Origin: Paludibacter sp.
GTDB taxonomy: Bacteria > Bacteroidota > Bacteroidia > Bacteroidales > Paludibacteraceae
DNA length: 43,786 bases
Direction: 5' to 3'
Assembly (NCBI GenBank): GCA_029973975.1
Contig: JARKQF010000139.1
Span: 1 to 43,786, forward strand
How positions within the stretch are numbered: the first letter of the stretch is position 1; the number at the start of each line of letters is the position of its first letter. The translations under genes were made by a program, and so were the position numbers. Shown one piece after another: positions 33,331-41,272 of the stretch. The notes under the pieces were generated by a model, which had not been told where the DNA came from, ran no database searches, and saw only the letters and a program-made list of their open reading frames with translations.

Positions 33331-34317
33331 TTATTGTATGCTAAATAGATTGAAAAGTCTGATTCCTGTTTCTTTCGCAAGCAGAAAATAAAAAACAGGA
33401 CTATAAAGTAAGCCGATAAACATAATAAACTTGGTTAATACCGAAGCCTGATGATAGTCTGCCGGTTTTTTAGCTCTGATTGTCAGATAAGTTAAAAAGC
33501 ATAATGGTAATGCCAGTCCGAAAATAATGTATTTGAGCGTAAGATTTCCTTCAAAGCCGATATAGGATTCATTCACAAAGAATAACAGGAAAAGTGTGGT
33601 CAGAATCATCAGTGTTACAATGAATTTTGTTGCTGTTTTTCCCCAGACAATCGGCATGGTACGGCATTCAAGTTCCCTGTCGCCATATTCATCTTCCATA
33701 TCTTTGATAATTTCCCTGATCCAGGTCAGCAATAAGGAAAAACCGGCAAATCCTCCGGTCCATGCATATAATTGAGCCGGAATAGGAGTGTTGTATATCA
33801 AATCGCTGTAACGTATCTCAAGCAGTGCAACTTCGCAAACGGCAACAATAATAACCGAAAGTGCAGCAATAAAAGCAATGACTAAATTGCCTATAATCAG
33901 TTGTCGTTTGTAGCTGGCAGAATAGAACCAGAGTAATCCAGGGATGACCACGAAAATAAAGGCCAGCGAAGCACTTTTCAGTTTCCATGCCAGCAACAAT
34001 CCGATGACAACTCCACATAAAGTAAATAACTGATGCATCAGCATGGCAGCTCGTTTCGAAATACTTTTACCAACCAATACAGAGCCTGGTTTGTTAATTG
34101 TATCGATTTTAACATCAAAATAGTCATTCAGTACATAGCCGCCGGCTGCAATCAAAACAGAAGCAGCAATCAGCAAATAGAGGTGTAATTGTTCGTTATG
34201 CAAATCAAAACCGTAAGTTTCCAGTAAAGGCACAAGCACAAACTGCCGGATCATAAATTGGATTAATATGATAAATAGCAGATTCTGAACTCTTATCAGC
34301 TTAAGGTATTTGAGCAT
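33331..34317 (-). CDS. UbiA-superfamily prenyltransferase
   Basis: 328 aa, eight or nine predicted TM helices. First Asp-rich motif N64-D-Y-F-D68-V-K-I-D72 (NDYFDVKIDTINKPG) and second Asp-rich region REIIKDMEDEYGDREL, which bind Mg-prenyl diphosphate. The overall layout fits the geranylgeranylglycerol-phosphate synthase-like branch common next to maf in Bacteroidales; quinone synthesis is also possible. It acts in the inner membrane. It lies 17 nt downstream of the barrel protein gene on the same strand, so barrel-UbiA-Maf form a likely operon. Confidence 0.88.
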   Translation of the reverse strand: MLKYLKLIRVQNLLFIILIQFMIRQFVLVPLLETYGFDLHNEQLHLYLLIAASVLIAAGGYVLNDYFDVKIDTINKPGSVLVGKSISKRAAMLMHQLFTLCGVVIGLLLAWKLKSASLAFIFVVIPGLLWFYSASYKRQLIIGNLVIAFIAALSVIIVAVCEVALLEIRYSDLIYNTPIPAQLYAWTGGFAGFSLLLTWIREIIKDMEDEYGDRELECRTMPIVWGKTATKFIVTLMILTTLFLLFFVNESYIGFEGNLTLKYIIFGLALPLCFLTYLTIRAKKPADYHQASVLTKFIMFIGLLYSPVFYFLLAKETGIRLFNLFSIQ

Positions 34318-34334
34318 GCGTTCTAAGTTTTATT

Positions 34335-35042
34335 TCAGAAAAGTACCCCGACGGAGAATACCATGTTTCCGTTTCGGATATCCGGTACCGGGTTCGTGGC
34401 TGAATACCTGATCGGAGTCATTTTGTAACCGGTTTCAGAAGCAATGTTGACAATTGAATTCTTATAATTTACTTCAGCAAAGAATTGAAATAGGCGGAGT
34501 ACCCTGAACTTTGCCCCGAAACCAATCTGAAAATTCAACTGGACAGGGTTAATAAGCTGGGTAATGTCGACACGACGGTCACTCGTCTGGAACGATGAAG
34601 CTTGATGAAACTCAGTTGCAGCAAGGCGATAAGCTGTTGTTATACCCCCCTGGGCATAGTAAGTCGTTTTTTCAAAAGGTAGTGAGTTTATCCGGATTAA
34701 AACAGGGATTTCGAGAGACGGGAAATTCATTCTGAAGTTGTTCTTTGTATTTTGATCAGCTAAAGATAAAGAATCTAAAACATATCCTCCGGGCAGTATG
34801 AAATTCAACCCGCTTACCAATGAAAATAAACGGCTGGATTTATATTCGGCTACGAAACCAAATCCCCCTGTTATTGTTGCTCCATCTGTTTGTAAATCAT
34901 CATGATCAGTGTCTAACCAGGAAATAACCGGGCTGACGGTTGCACCTAACAGAAATTTACCTGTTTCCGCTTTGTTATTGCTGTTCTGAGCATAAGTTAC
35001 CGGCATCAGAACCAGCCCTATCAGTAAAATCAGATTACGCAT
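34335..35042 (-). CDS. PorT-type outer-membrane beta-barrel protein
   Basis: 235 aa. The signal peptide MRNLILLIGLVLMPVTYAQN is cleaved near residue 20. The mature part has alternating hydrophobic beta strands, each ending near aromatic or Gly residues (FLLGATVSPVISWL, GGFGFVAEYKSSRLFSLVSGLNF, FPSLEIPVLIRI, YYAQGGITTAYRL, LNFQIGFGAKFRVLRLFQFFAEVNY, MVFSVGVLF), giving an 8-10 strand barrel of the OMP_b-brl_2/PorT type. The terminal Phe is the BAM signal. Only some family members belong to type IX secretion, and no other T9SS gene is present, so no specific role is claimed. Divergent from the polysaccharide export genes. Confidence 0.75.
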   Translation of the reverse strand: MRNLILLIGLVLMPVTYAQNSNNKAETGKFLLGATVSPVISWLDTDHDDLQTDGATITGGFGFVAEYKSSRLFSLVSGLNFILPGGYVLDSLSLADQNTKNNFRMNFPSLEIPVLIRINSLPFEKTTYYAQGGITTAYRLAATEFHQASSFQTSDRRVDITQLINPVQLNFQIGFGAKFRVLRLFQFFAEVNYKNSIVNIASETGYKMTPIRYSATNPVPDIRNGNMVFSVGVLF

Positions 35043-35060
35043 AGTATTTAATTTGTTTTA

Positions 35061-35093
35061 TTTGCAAAAATAAAGTATTTTTCTTTATCTTTG
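35061..35093 (+). promoter_or_regulatory. Canonical promoter of the exopolysaccharide operon
   Basis: TTTG (35061-35064), a 21-nt spacer, then -7 box TATCTTTG (35086-35093). It gives a leader of roughly 20 nt before the ATG at 35122 and probably drives the 35122-40566 run. Confidence 0.65.
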
Positions 35094-35121
35094 CGAAACT
35101 CTACTACTATTTCCTGAATTG

Positions 35122-35919
35122 ATGTATAAAATCTGTCTTCGTTTTGTATTTATCTCATTCTTAGTGATGCAGTTCAGTTCGTGTGTAACTGCACGCAAAG
35201 TGAATTACATGCAGGAGCCGAATAATATCATTCCAACGTACAGGGATAGTTTGGTTTATGAAGATTACCGGCTGAAAACCGGAGATAAATTATTTGTCCG
35301 GGTTTACTCGACTCACGAAGAAACAAATGCGCTTTTTAACGGTCCATACAATCAGCTGGTGTCGACAAATCTGGATGCCAATCCGCACACTGATTTATAC
35401 GCCTATACAGTACAGCCGAATGGCAGTATTGTTTTTCCCATGATTGGAGAAGTTTCTGTTGCCGGAAAAACAGTAAGAGAGGCAACAAGAACACTGGAAA
35501 AAGCTATTGAACCTTTATACGTATTCAGCACTGTTGAGTTACGCGTGCTGAACCGTTATTTCAGTGTGATAGGTGCAAACCGAACCGGTCATTATCCGAT
35601 TATCCGGGAGAAAATTAATATTTTTCAGGCGCTGGCTATGGCCGGTGATGCCGGTACTTATGCCGACAGGAGTAAGGTGCGTATTATACGGGAAACGGAA
35701 AGCGGCACCATAGTAAAAATGTTTGACTTGCGCAGCAGGGATATTGTTCATTCTGAATTTTATTATATTGAGCCCAATGATGTTATATATATTCAGAGGC
35801 TCGATGAGCAGTTTTTCAGCATACTGAATTTGCCGTCTTTAATAGCGACAACTATCTCGACGCTTTCACTCGGAATATTTACATATAATTTATTATTCCC
35901 GGCGTCGGGAGGTAATTAG
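35122..35919 (+). CDS. Wza-like polysaccharide export lipoprotein, first copy
   Basis: 265 aa from the ATG at 35122; a TTG three bases earlier is less likely. Lipobox QFSSC with Cys21. The Poly_export domain starts YEDYRLKTGDKLFVRVYS and includes the strong YTVQPNGSIVFPMIGEVSVAGKTVREATRTLEKAI pattern. An SLBB-like domain (YFSVIGANRTGHYPIIREKINIFQALAMAGDAGTYADRSKVRIIRETESG) follows. The end is hydrophobic (IATTISTLSLGIFTYNLLF), possibly an outer-membrane-spanning helix as in Wza. It is similar over its length to the next gene, showing tandem duplication; the two would form the secretion channel with the Wzc-like kinase. Confidence 0.85.
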   Translation: MYKICLRFVFISFLVMQFSSCVTARKVNYMQEPNNIIPTYRDSLVYEDYRLKTGDKLFVRVYSTHEETNALFNGPYNQLVSTNLDANPHTDLYAYTVQPNGSIVFPMIGEVSVAGKTVREATRTLEKAIEPLYVFSTVELRVLNRYFSVIGANRTGHYPIIREKINIFQALAMAGDAGTYADRSKVRIIRETESGTIVKMFDLRSRDIVHSEFYYIEPNDVIYIQRLDEQFFSILNLPSLIATTISTLSLGIFTYNLLFPASGGN

Positions 35920-35940
35920 GCAGTAAAAGATCAATCTGAT

Positions 35941-36690
35941 ATGATACAGAAAAAATACATCCTCATTTTTCCCCTCATCATACTGCTGTTGAGTTCCTGC
36001 TACAGTTACCGGCATGTCGGTTTGCTGCAGAAGCAAAATAAGCATTTACCGAAATATGAGGAAATTTCATACGAAGAATACAGGATAAAAATCAATGATG
36101 AGTTACTGTTCAGATTAATCACTTCAGATGAAACGATTTCCAGACTGATAGCTGGTAATCAAGGCATATCAGGATCCCAGAGTAATGTGTCATACAGGAT
36201 TTATCCTGACGGAACGGTTGATCTGCCGTTCTTAAAGAACATACCGGTTGTCGGATTAACACTGAATGAGGCAGCAAAAGTTATTGAATCCAGATTTAAA
36301 GAGTTAATTCCTGATGCTGCGGTTAAACTTACATTGGCAAATAAAAATTTCACGGTGATTGGAGAAGCAGGAACTGGAGTGTATCCCATTTTTAAGGATA
36401 AACTAACCTTGTTTCAGGCCTTATCGATGTCAGGTGAAATTACTTATACCGGAGATTATAAGGAAGTCAGAATCATCAGGGAGACAGAGAAAGGAACAGA
36501 AGTCCTTGAGTTTGATATTCGTCCGGCGAGTATCATCAATTCTAAGTATTATTATATCTATCCGAATGACATTATTTATGTGCAGCGAAATCCTGCAAGT
36601 TTTTATAAAGTAGATAATTACAGTTCATTTATTACGTTAATATCATCGTCGTTGAGTTTGTTGTTCACTGTTTTTTTCTATTTCAGGTAG
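35941..36690 (+). CDS. Wza-like polysaccharide export lipoprotein, second copy
   Basis: 249 aa. Lipobox LLSSC with Cys20. Same architecture as the preceding gene: EEYRIKINDELLFRL, YRIYPDGTVDLPFLKNIPVVGLTLNEAAKVIESRF, then the SLBB-like FTVIGEAGTGVYPIFKDKLTLFQALSMSGEITYTGDYKEVRIIRETEKG and YYYIYPNDIIYVQR. It ends in a hydrophobic tail, TLISSSLSLLFTVFFYF. Similarity with the upstream gene is clear along the whole length but both are well diverged, so duplication is old. Spacing is 21 nt, in one operon with the Wzc-like kinase 51 nt on. It may form a hetero-oligomeric channel with the first copy; this is inference. Confidence 0.85.
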   Translation: MIQKKYILIFPLIILLLSSCYSYRHVGLLQKQNKHLPKYEEISYEEYRIKINDELLFRLITSDETISRLIAGNQGISGSQSNVSYRIYPDGTVDLPFLKNIPVVGLTLNEAAKVIESRFKELIPDAAVKLTLANKNFTVIGEAGTGVYPIFKDKLTLFQALSMSGEITYTGDYKEVRIIRETEKGTEVLEFDIRPASIINSKYYYIYPNDIIYVQRNPASFYKVDNYSSFITLISSSLSLLFTVFFYFR

Positions 36691-36741
36691 AATTTTCAAA
36701 GAAACACATTTCTTCGTGACAGAAATTTCAATGCAACAGGT

Positions 36742-39192
36742 ATGGAAGAAACAAAAAAGAATATAGATAAACAGGTTTTTCAGGAAGAAGAATCCTCATT
36801 CGACATCATGGAATGGGTAATGCATTTCGTGAGTCACTGGTACCTTTTTCTGGTCGGACTGGCTGTTACGATGTCGCTGGCATATATGCAAAACAGGAAA
36901 TGGCTTCCTGAGTTTAAATCCGGTGGTACGGTTATTATCGATGAGAGCAGGTCAATGATGAACAGTGCGCAGGTGTTGATGCAGGGCTTTGGTATTCAGG
37001 AAAGTTACCGGAACGTAAACAATCAGGTGATTATGATTGGTTCTTATGACCTGATGGGAAGGGTTGTCGACAGTTTACCTCATTTTCAGACAGAATACAT
37101 CTCCAAAGGCAGGTTCAGAACCAGAAATTTATATGATTGGTCGCCTATCCTCATCGAACCTGACTATATCGCCCCTGAAGCTTACGGAATGTTGTTTAAA
37201 ATCAATATACACATTGATGGTACATTTACAATTACATCCGAAGATGAGAGGTTATCAAAAAGTTTCAGTATCAATGGACGGTTGGGGCAATTAACGCAGC
37301 ATCAGTTGATGTTTATTACTGTGAATGATGTAAACGGAGATATTACAGAAGAAGAGCTTTATTTCAGATTCAGAACCAAGGTGTCGTTGATTGACGAGTT
37401 TTCATCCAGATTGAGGCTGAATTTTGTGAATGAAGGTTCATCGGTGCTTGAAATTTCACTGGTTAGTCAAACCCCGCAGCGGGACGTTGATTTTATAAAC
37501 AAACTTTGCGAAATCTATCTGATATCGAATCTGGAAAGAAAAAATGATGCAGCAACAAAAACTATCAACTTTATTGATGAACAGTTGGAAAATGTGTCGA
37601 AATCGCTTGCAACATCGGAAGATGATCTCACTTCTTTCAGAAAACGGAATCAGATTATTGATGTGGGTAGTCTGTCGGGCGAATTACTTACAAAGGCTAC
37701 AGCTTATGACAATGAATTAAATCAGATCAGATTAAAGGAAACTTACCTGAGTTACCTGGATAAATACATCCGTACTAACCTCAGTGAAGGAACAATTGTG
37801 GCTCCAACAAGCCTGGGACTAAATGAGCCCATGTTGATGTCGCTTGTTCAACAAATCAATGACCTTATTATCAAAAGGAGTGAGTTGAGTGAAAAAAACA
37901 TGTTTTATGCCAAGTATACCCGTGATATTGAAAATGTGAAGGTTGCAATAAACGAGGTGGTCAGGAATATGCAAACTTCTAATGATTTGCAAAAACAGGA
38001 TTTAAACCGTCGTTTGGCAGATGTACAAAGACAAATTCAGAATCTTCCTGAAAAAGAACTGGAAATGATTGGTATAGAAAGGAATTACCGGATGAACGAC
38101 AGTTATTATACCATGTTTCTGCAAAAACGTGCAGAAGCACAGATTTTGAAGGCTTCTAACACACCTGATAATAATATTCTTGATCGTGCCAGAACAACTT
38201 CTGTAACTAATCAGGGAGCCAAGTCGAAGACAACTATGATTTTGTTGTTGCTTGGTGTTTTGTTGCCGGCAGGTTATGTTGTGTTAAAAGAGTTGATGAA
38301 TAATGCAGTCAGAACGACTAAAGACGTAGATAGATATTGTGTTTTCCCATTGATAGGTTTGGTTCGGCATACGAACTCCCAAAGCCCCTATATTGTTTCG
38401 GATTATCCCAGATCATCTTTTACAGAGATGTTCCGTATCATCAGAACCCGGGTTGAGTTTCTGGCTAAAAGGAAATCTGATATTACGATTATGATTACCT
38501 CTTCGGAGTCGGGTGATGGAAAAACTTACTTCTGTATCAATATGGCTTGTATTTACGCGATGGCAAGTCCGAAAACATTGCTGGTAGATATGGATATTCG
38601 TAAACCAAGTGTGTATAAACGTCTTGGTTGTGAAAATAATATGGGTGTTTCAAACTACCTTGCCAATCAATGTACGCTGGATGAAATCATAGTCAGACCT
38701 CCCGGAGCGGAGTTTGATTTCATTACGGCAGGGACTGTTCCTCCCAATGCGGGTGAGCTGATTCGCTCGGATAATCTCGTGGAAATGTTTGATGAACTAA
38801 GGAAAAGATATGAGTTTATTATTGTGGATACCAGTCCGATTGGCGTTGTAGCCGATGCTTATTCTTTTGCTTCGATGTCTGATATCAACTTGTTTGTAAT
38901 CAGGAGTAATAAAACAAATAAGTTGTTTTTGCGCAATTTGTCCAATCAGCTTAAAGCGGATGATGTTACTAATTTCTATTCGGTTTTAAACGATGTGGAA
39001 GTTGACTCAGGCAGCTATTCCCAATACTATTCGAGAAAATACGCATATGGCAGGAACAAGAGTTACGGTGTCGGAGCCTATGGTTATGGATATGGTTATG
39101 GATACGGTTACACTTCGGGATCAGGTAAAAATAAAGGTAAGAGTTCAGATTCTTATTATCAGTATTATCAGGATGATGCAAAGGATATTTAA
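36742..39192 (+). CDS. Wzc-like polysaccharide co-polymerase and BY-type tyrosine kinase
   Basis: 816 aa. A Wzz domain (about 20-110 with TM1 HWYLFLVGLAVTMSLAYM) leads to a periplasmic coiled region to about 490 (DEQLENVSKSLATSEDDLTSFRKRN). TM2 lies at about 505-525 (TMILLLLGVLLPAGYVVLKEL). The cytoplasmic kinase has Walker A with Lys594 (SSESGDGKT), Walker A' LLVDMDIRKP (D616, D618) and Walker B FIIVDTSP (D696). The C-terminal Tyr-rich tail (about 760-816) contains a run of Gly-Tyr pairs (780-790) and more Tyr before the end, likely autophosphorylation sites. It controls chain length and export of the exopolysaccharide. It is the third gene of the operon, before ugd. Confidence 0.92.
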   Translation: MEETKKNIDKQVFQEEESSFDIMEWVMHFVSHWYLFLVGLAVTMSLAYMQNRKWLPEFKSGGTVIIDESRSMMNSAQVLMQGFGIQESYRNVNNQVIMIGSYDLMGRVVDSLPHFQTEYISKGRFRTRNLYDWSPILIEPDYIAPEAYGMLFKINIHIDGTFTITSEDERLSKSFSINGRLGQLTQHQLMFITVNDVNGDITEEELYFRFRTKVSLIDEFSSRLRLNFVNEGSSVLEISLVSQTPQRDVDFINKLCEIYLISNLERKNDAATKTINFIDEQLENVSKSLATSEDDLTSFRKRNQIIDVGSLSGELLTKATAYDNELNQIRLKETYLSYLDKYIRTNLSEGTIVAPTSLGLNEPMLMSLVQQINDLIIKRSELSEKNMFYAKYTRDIENVKVAINEVVRNMQTSNDLQKQDLNRRLADVQRQIQNLPEKELEMIGIERNYRMNDSYYTMFLQKRAEAQILKASNTPDNNILDRARTTSVTNQGAKSKTTMILLLLGVLLPAGYVVLKELMNNAVRTTKDVDRYCVFPLIGLVRHTNSQSPYIVSDYPRSSFTEMFRIIRTRVEFLAKRKSDITIMITSSESGDGKTYFCINMACIYAMASPKTLLVDMDIRKPSVYKRLGCENNMGVSNYLANQCTLDEIIVRPPGAEFDFITAGTVPPNAGELIRSDNLVEMFDELRKRYEFIIVDTSPIGVVADAYSFASMSDINLFVIRSNKTNKLFLRNLSNQLKADDVTNFYSVLNDVEVDSGSYSQYYSRKYAYGRNKSYGVGAYGYGYGYGYGYTSGSGKNKGKSSDSYYQYYQDDAKDI
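39079..39111 (+). repeat. Hexamer repeat encoding the Gly-Tyr tail of the Wzc-like kinase
   Basis: About five copies of the 6-mer TATGGT/TATGGA (and TACGGT), encoding alternating Tyr and Gly at residues 780-790. Such in-frame hexamer runs can gain or lose units by slippage, changing the number of tyrosines in the phosphorylated tail without breaking the reading frame. Confidence 0.7.
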
Positions 39193-39231
39193 ATTAGTGT
39201 CTGTAGAATAGCAAAAGAGAATTATAATCAG

Positions 39232-40566
39232 ATGAAAATAGCGATAGTTGGAACAGGATATGTAGGATTGGTTTCAGGAGCATGTTTTGCCGAGATGGGG
39301 GTAAATGTGACTTGTGTAGATGTGAATACCGAAAAAATAGAAAAACTGCAACAGGGCATTGTTCCTATTTATGAGCCCGGGCTGGATGATTTGGTGGTAA
39401 GAAATTCGGAAGCCGGTCGTTTGCGTTTTACCACAAAGCTTACTGATGTGCTTGACGATGTCGAAGTGGTTTTTAGCGCGGTGGGAACTCCTCCTGATGA
39501 GGATGGTAGTGCAGATTTAAGATACGTACTGGAAGTTGCGCGCACTGTTGGCCGTCACATGAAACAATACGTTCTGCTGGTTACAAAAAGTACGGTTCCT
39601 GTAGGAACAGCCTTGCTCGTTAAACAAACCATCAGAGAAGAACTCGATAAAAGAGGCGTTGATATCCCGTTTGATGTGGCTTCCAATCCCGAATTTCTGA
39701 AAGAAGGAGATGCCATCAGCGATTTTATGAGTCCCGACAGGGTTGTGGTCGGAGTGGAAAGTGAAAATGCACGGGAACTAATGACTCGTCTGTACCGTCC
39801 GTTCCTGCTGAATAATTTCAGGGTTATTTTCATGGATATACCGTCTGCAGAAATGACCAAATATGCTGCCAATGCCATGTTGGCTACCCGTATCAGTTTT
39901 ATGAACGATATAGCGAATCTTTGTGAATTGTTGGGGGCAGATGTGGGAATGGTAAGAAAGGGAATCGGAACGGATGCGCGTATCGGTAGCAAGTTTTTGT
40001 ATCCCGGATGTGGTTATGGAGGTTCCTGTTTTCCCAAGGACGTGAAAGCTCTGATCCGGACAGGCAAATCGAAAGGATATGATCTGAAAGTGTTACGTGC
40101 TGTGGAGGATGTGAATACCAGACAGAAAGAAGTGCTGTATCATAAACTTTGCAAGTATTTTCCTGAAGGTCTGAAAGATAAAACAATTGCAATATGGGGA
40201 TTGAGTTATAAACCCAACACCGATGATATGCGTGAAGCCCCGTCATTGGTTTTGATAGAAAAACTGCTCAGAGCAGGAGCCCGGATAAGAGTTTTTGACC
40301 CGGTTGCCATGCAGGAAGCAGAAAAAACAATGAACAGACTGATGCCGGATCTGCCTCTTTCCAATGTATATTACGCGAAAGACTTATACGATGCTGCATT
40401 TGAGACAGATGCTTTGTTGGTTGTGACAGAATGGAAAGTTTTCAGATTACCTGGGTGGGGAGTTGTACGCAAAAGTATGCGCAATCCATTGGTGCTGGAT
40501 GGTAGAAATATCTACGATAAGAAAGAAATGAAAGAGTTGGGATTTAATTATGAAACCATTGGTTAA
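39232..40566 (+). CDS. ugd: UDP-glucose 6-dehydrogenase
   Basis: 444 aa. The NAD motif GTGYVGLV spans residues 7-14. Middle domain signature SNPEFLKEGDAISDF, the GCGYGGSCFPKDVKAL motif with catalytic Cys266, and the C-terminal IWGLSYKPNTDDMREAPSL define the UDP-glucose/GDP-mannose dehydrogenase family. It oxidises UDP-glucose to UDP-glucuronate with two NAD+; UDP-glucuronate would feed the polysaccharide made by this locus. Other nucleotide sugars in the family are possible. Fourth gene of the operon; a NUDIX gene follows on the opposite strand. Confidence 0.92.
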   Translation: MKIAIVGTGYVGLVSGACFAEMGVNVTCVDVNTEKIEKLQQGIVPIYEPGLDDLVVRNSEAGRLRFTTKLTDVLDDVEVVFSAVGTPPDEDGSADLRYVLEVARTVGRHMKQYVLLVTKSTVPVGTALLVKQTIREELDKRGVDIPFDVASNPEFLKEGDAISDFMSPDRVVVGVESENARELMTRLYRPFLLNNFRVIFMDIPSAEMTKYAANAMLATRISFMNDIANLCELLGADVGMVRKGIGTDARIGSKFLYPGCGYGGSCFPKDVKALIRTGKSKGYDLKVLRAVEDVNTRQKEVLYHKLCKYFPEGLKDKTIAIWGLSYKPNTDDMREAPSLVLIEKLLRAGARIRVFDPVAMQEAEKTMNRLMPDLPLSNVYYAKDLYDAAFETDALLVVTEWKVFRLPGWGVVRKSMRNPLVLDGRNIYDKKEMKELGFNYETIG

Positions 40567-40583
40567 TTCAGTTTTGTCAGAGA

Positions 40584-41102
40584 TTAAATCCCGGTTACCG
40601 GTAAAAGCCTGTTCCTGACAAGATAATTGAATTCGTATTCAAAATTTGGGGTGAAAATACCTTTCCCCATATTAGCCATAATTTCTGTAAATGACCAGAA
40701 CCTGCCGTCAGAGATTTCAGTGGGATCAGGAACAATTTTTTCGTCATGAATAGTATAGTAACTATGTACCAGTTCAGACTCAACTTCGGACGTAAACTTA
40801 TACCGGACCATGAAAACCGGAGAAAACCGATTGATACCTAATTCTTCGCTGGCTTCCCGGATTAAAGCATCCGCAATGGTTTCACCATAATCAACATGTC
40901 CGCCGACAGCAGTATCCCATTTCCCCGGTTGTACGTCTTTATTATCAGCTCTCTTCTGAAGATAGAGTTCTCCATGGGAGTTTATGACATGCAGGTGGAC
41001 TACGGGGTGTAATAAAAAGCTTTTGTTATGGCAGATCTCACGACTGGCCTTGCCAGTTACTTCGCCGTTTTCATCAACCAAAGGAAAGAATTCTGTACCC
41101 AT
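40584..41102 (-). CDS. NUDIX hydrolase (IPP-isomerase-like subgroup)
   Basis: 172 aa. Nudix box at 68-90: G-HVDYG-E74, then x7 to R82-E83, E86-E87, G89. The pattern WDTAVGGHVDYGE before it and the N-terminal FFPLVDENGEVTGKASREICH are typical of the YfcD/IDI-like branch. Substrate unknown, likely a nucleoside diphosphate derivative. The -7 box TAAATTTG lies at 41121-41114 (minus strand), giving a very short leader. It sits between ugd and the long export gene, on the opposite strand, splitting what would otherwise be a continuous polysaccharide operon. Confidence 0.88.
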   Translation of the reverse strand: MGTEFFPLVDENGEVTGKASREICHNKSFLLHPVVHLHVINSHGELYLQKRADNKDVQPGKWDTAVGGHVDYGETIADALIREASEELGINRFSPVFMVRYKFTSEVESELVHSYYTIHDEKIVPDPTEISDGRFWSFTEIMANMGKGIFTPNFEYEFNYLVRNRLLPVTGI

Positions 41103-41179
41103 TTTTTTTGTTGCAAATTTATAAAATTAATTTTATTCATTTTTCCATTGTTTACATATACGATTGCACATTTTTTTCC

Positions 41180-41211
41180 GTTGTTATAATTATACTTTTT
41201 TAGTACTTTTG
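41180..41211 (+). promoter_or_regulatory. Promoter of the long SLBB export gene
   Basis: GTTG (41180-41183, one mismatch to TTTG), a 20-nt spacer and the -7 box TACTTTTG (41204-41211). A transcript starting about 7 nt after this box would begin at or beyond the ATG at 41216, which rules out that start and supports 41273. Confidence 0.5.
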
Positions 41212-41272
41212 TTGCATGAATACTGCCCGGAATTATGTGAGTCAAAAAATAGGCAGTCAAAAAATATCATTT

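Noticed and set aside
34335-35042. Outer-membrane barrel protein as evidence for a type IX secretion system
   Set aside because: The PorT-type fold is shared by many unrelated small barrels; no other T9SS gene or C-terminal sorting domain is visible in the window.
41216-41272. N-terminal extension of the long SLBB protein from the ATG at 41216
   Set aside because: That ATG is only 5 nt after the -7 box, so it would not be inside the transcript; the 41273 start gives a normal signal peptide.
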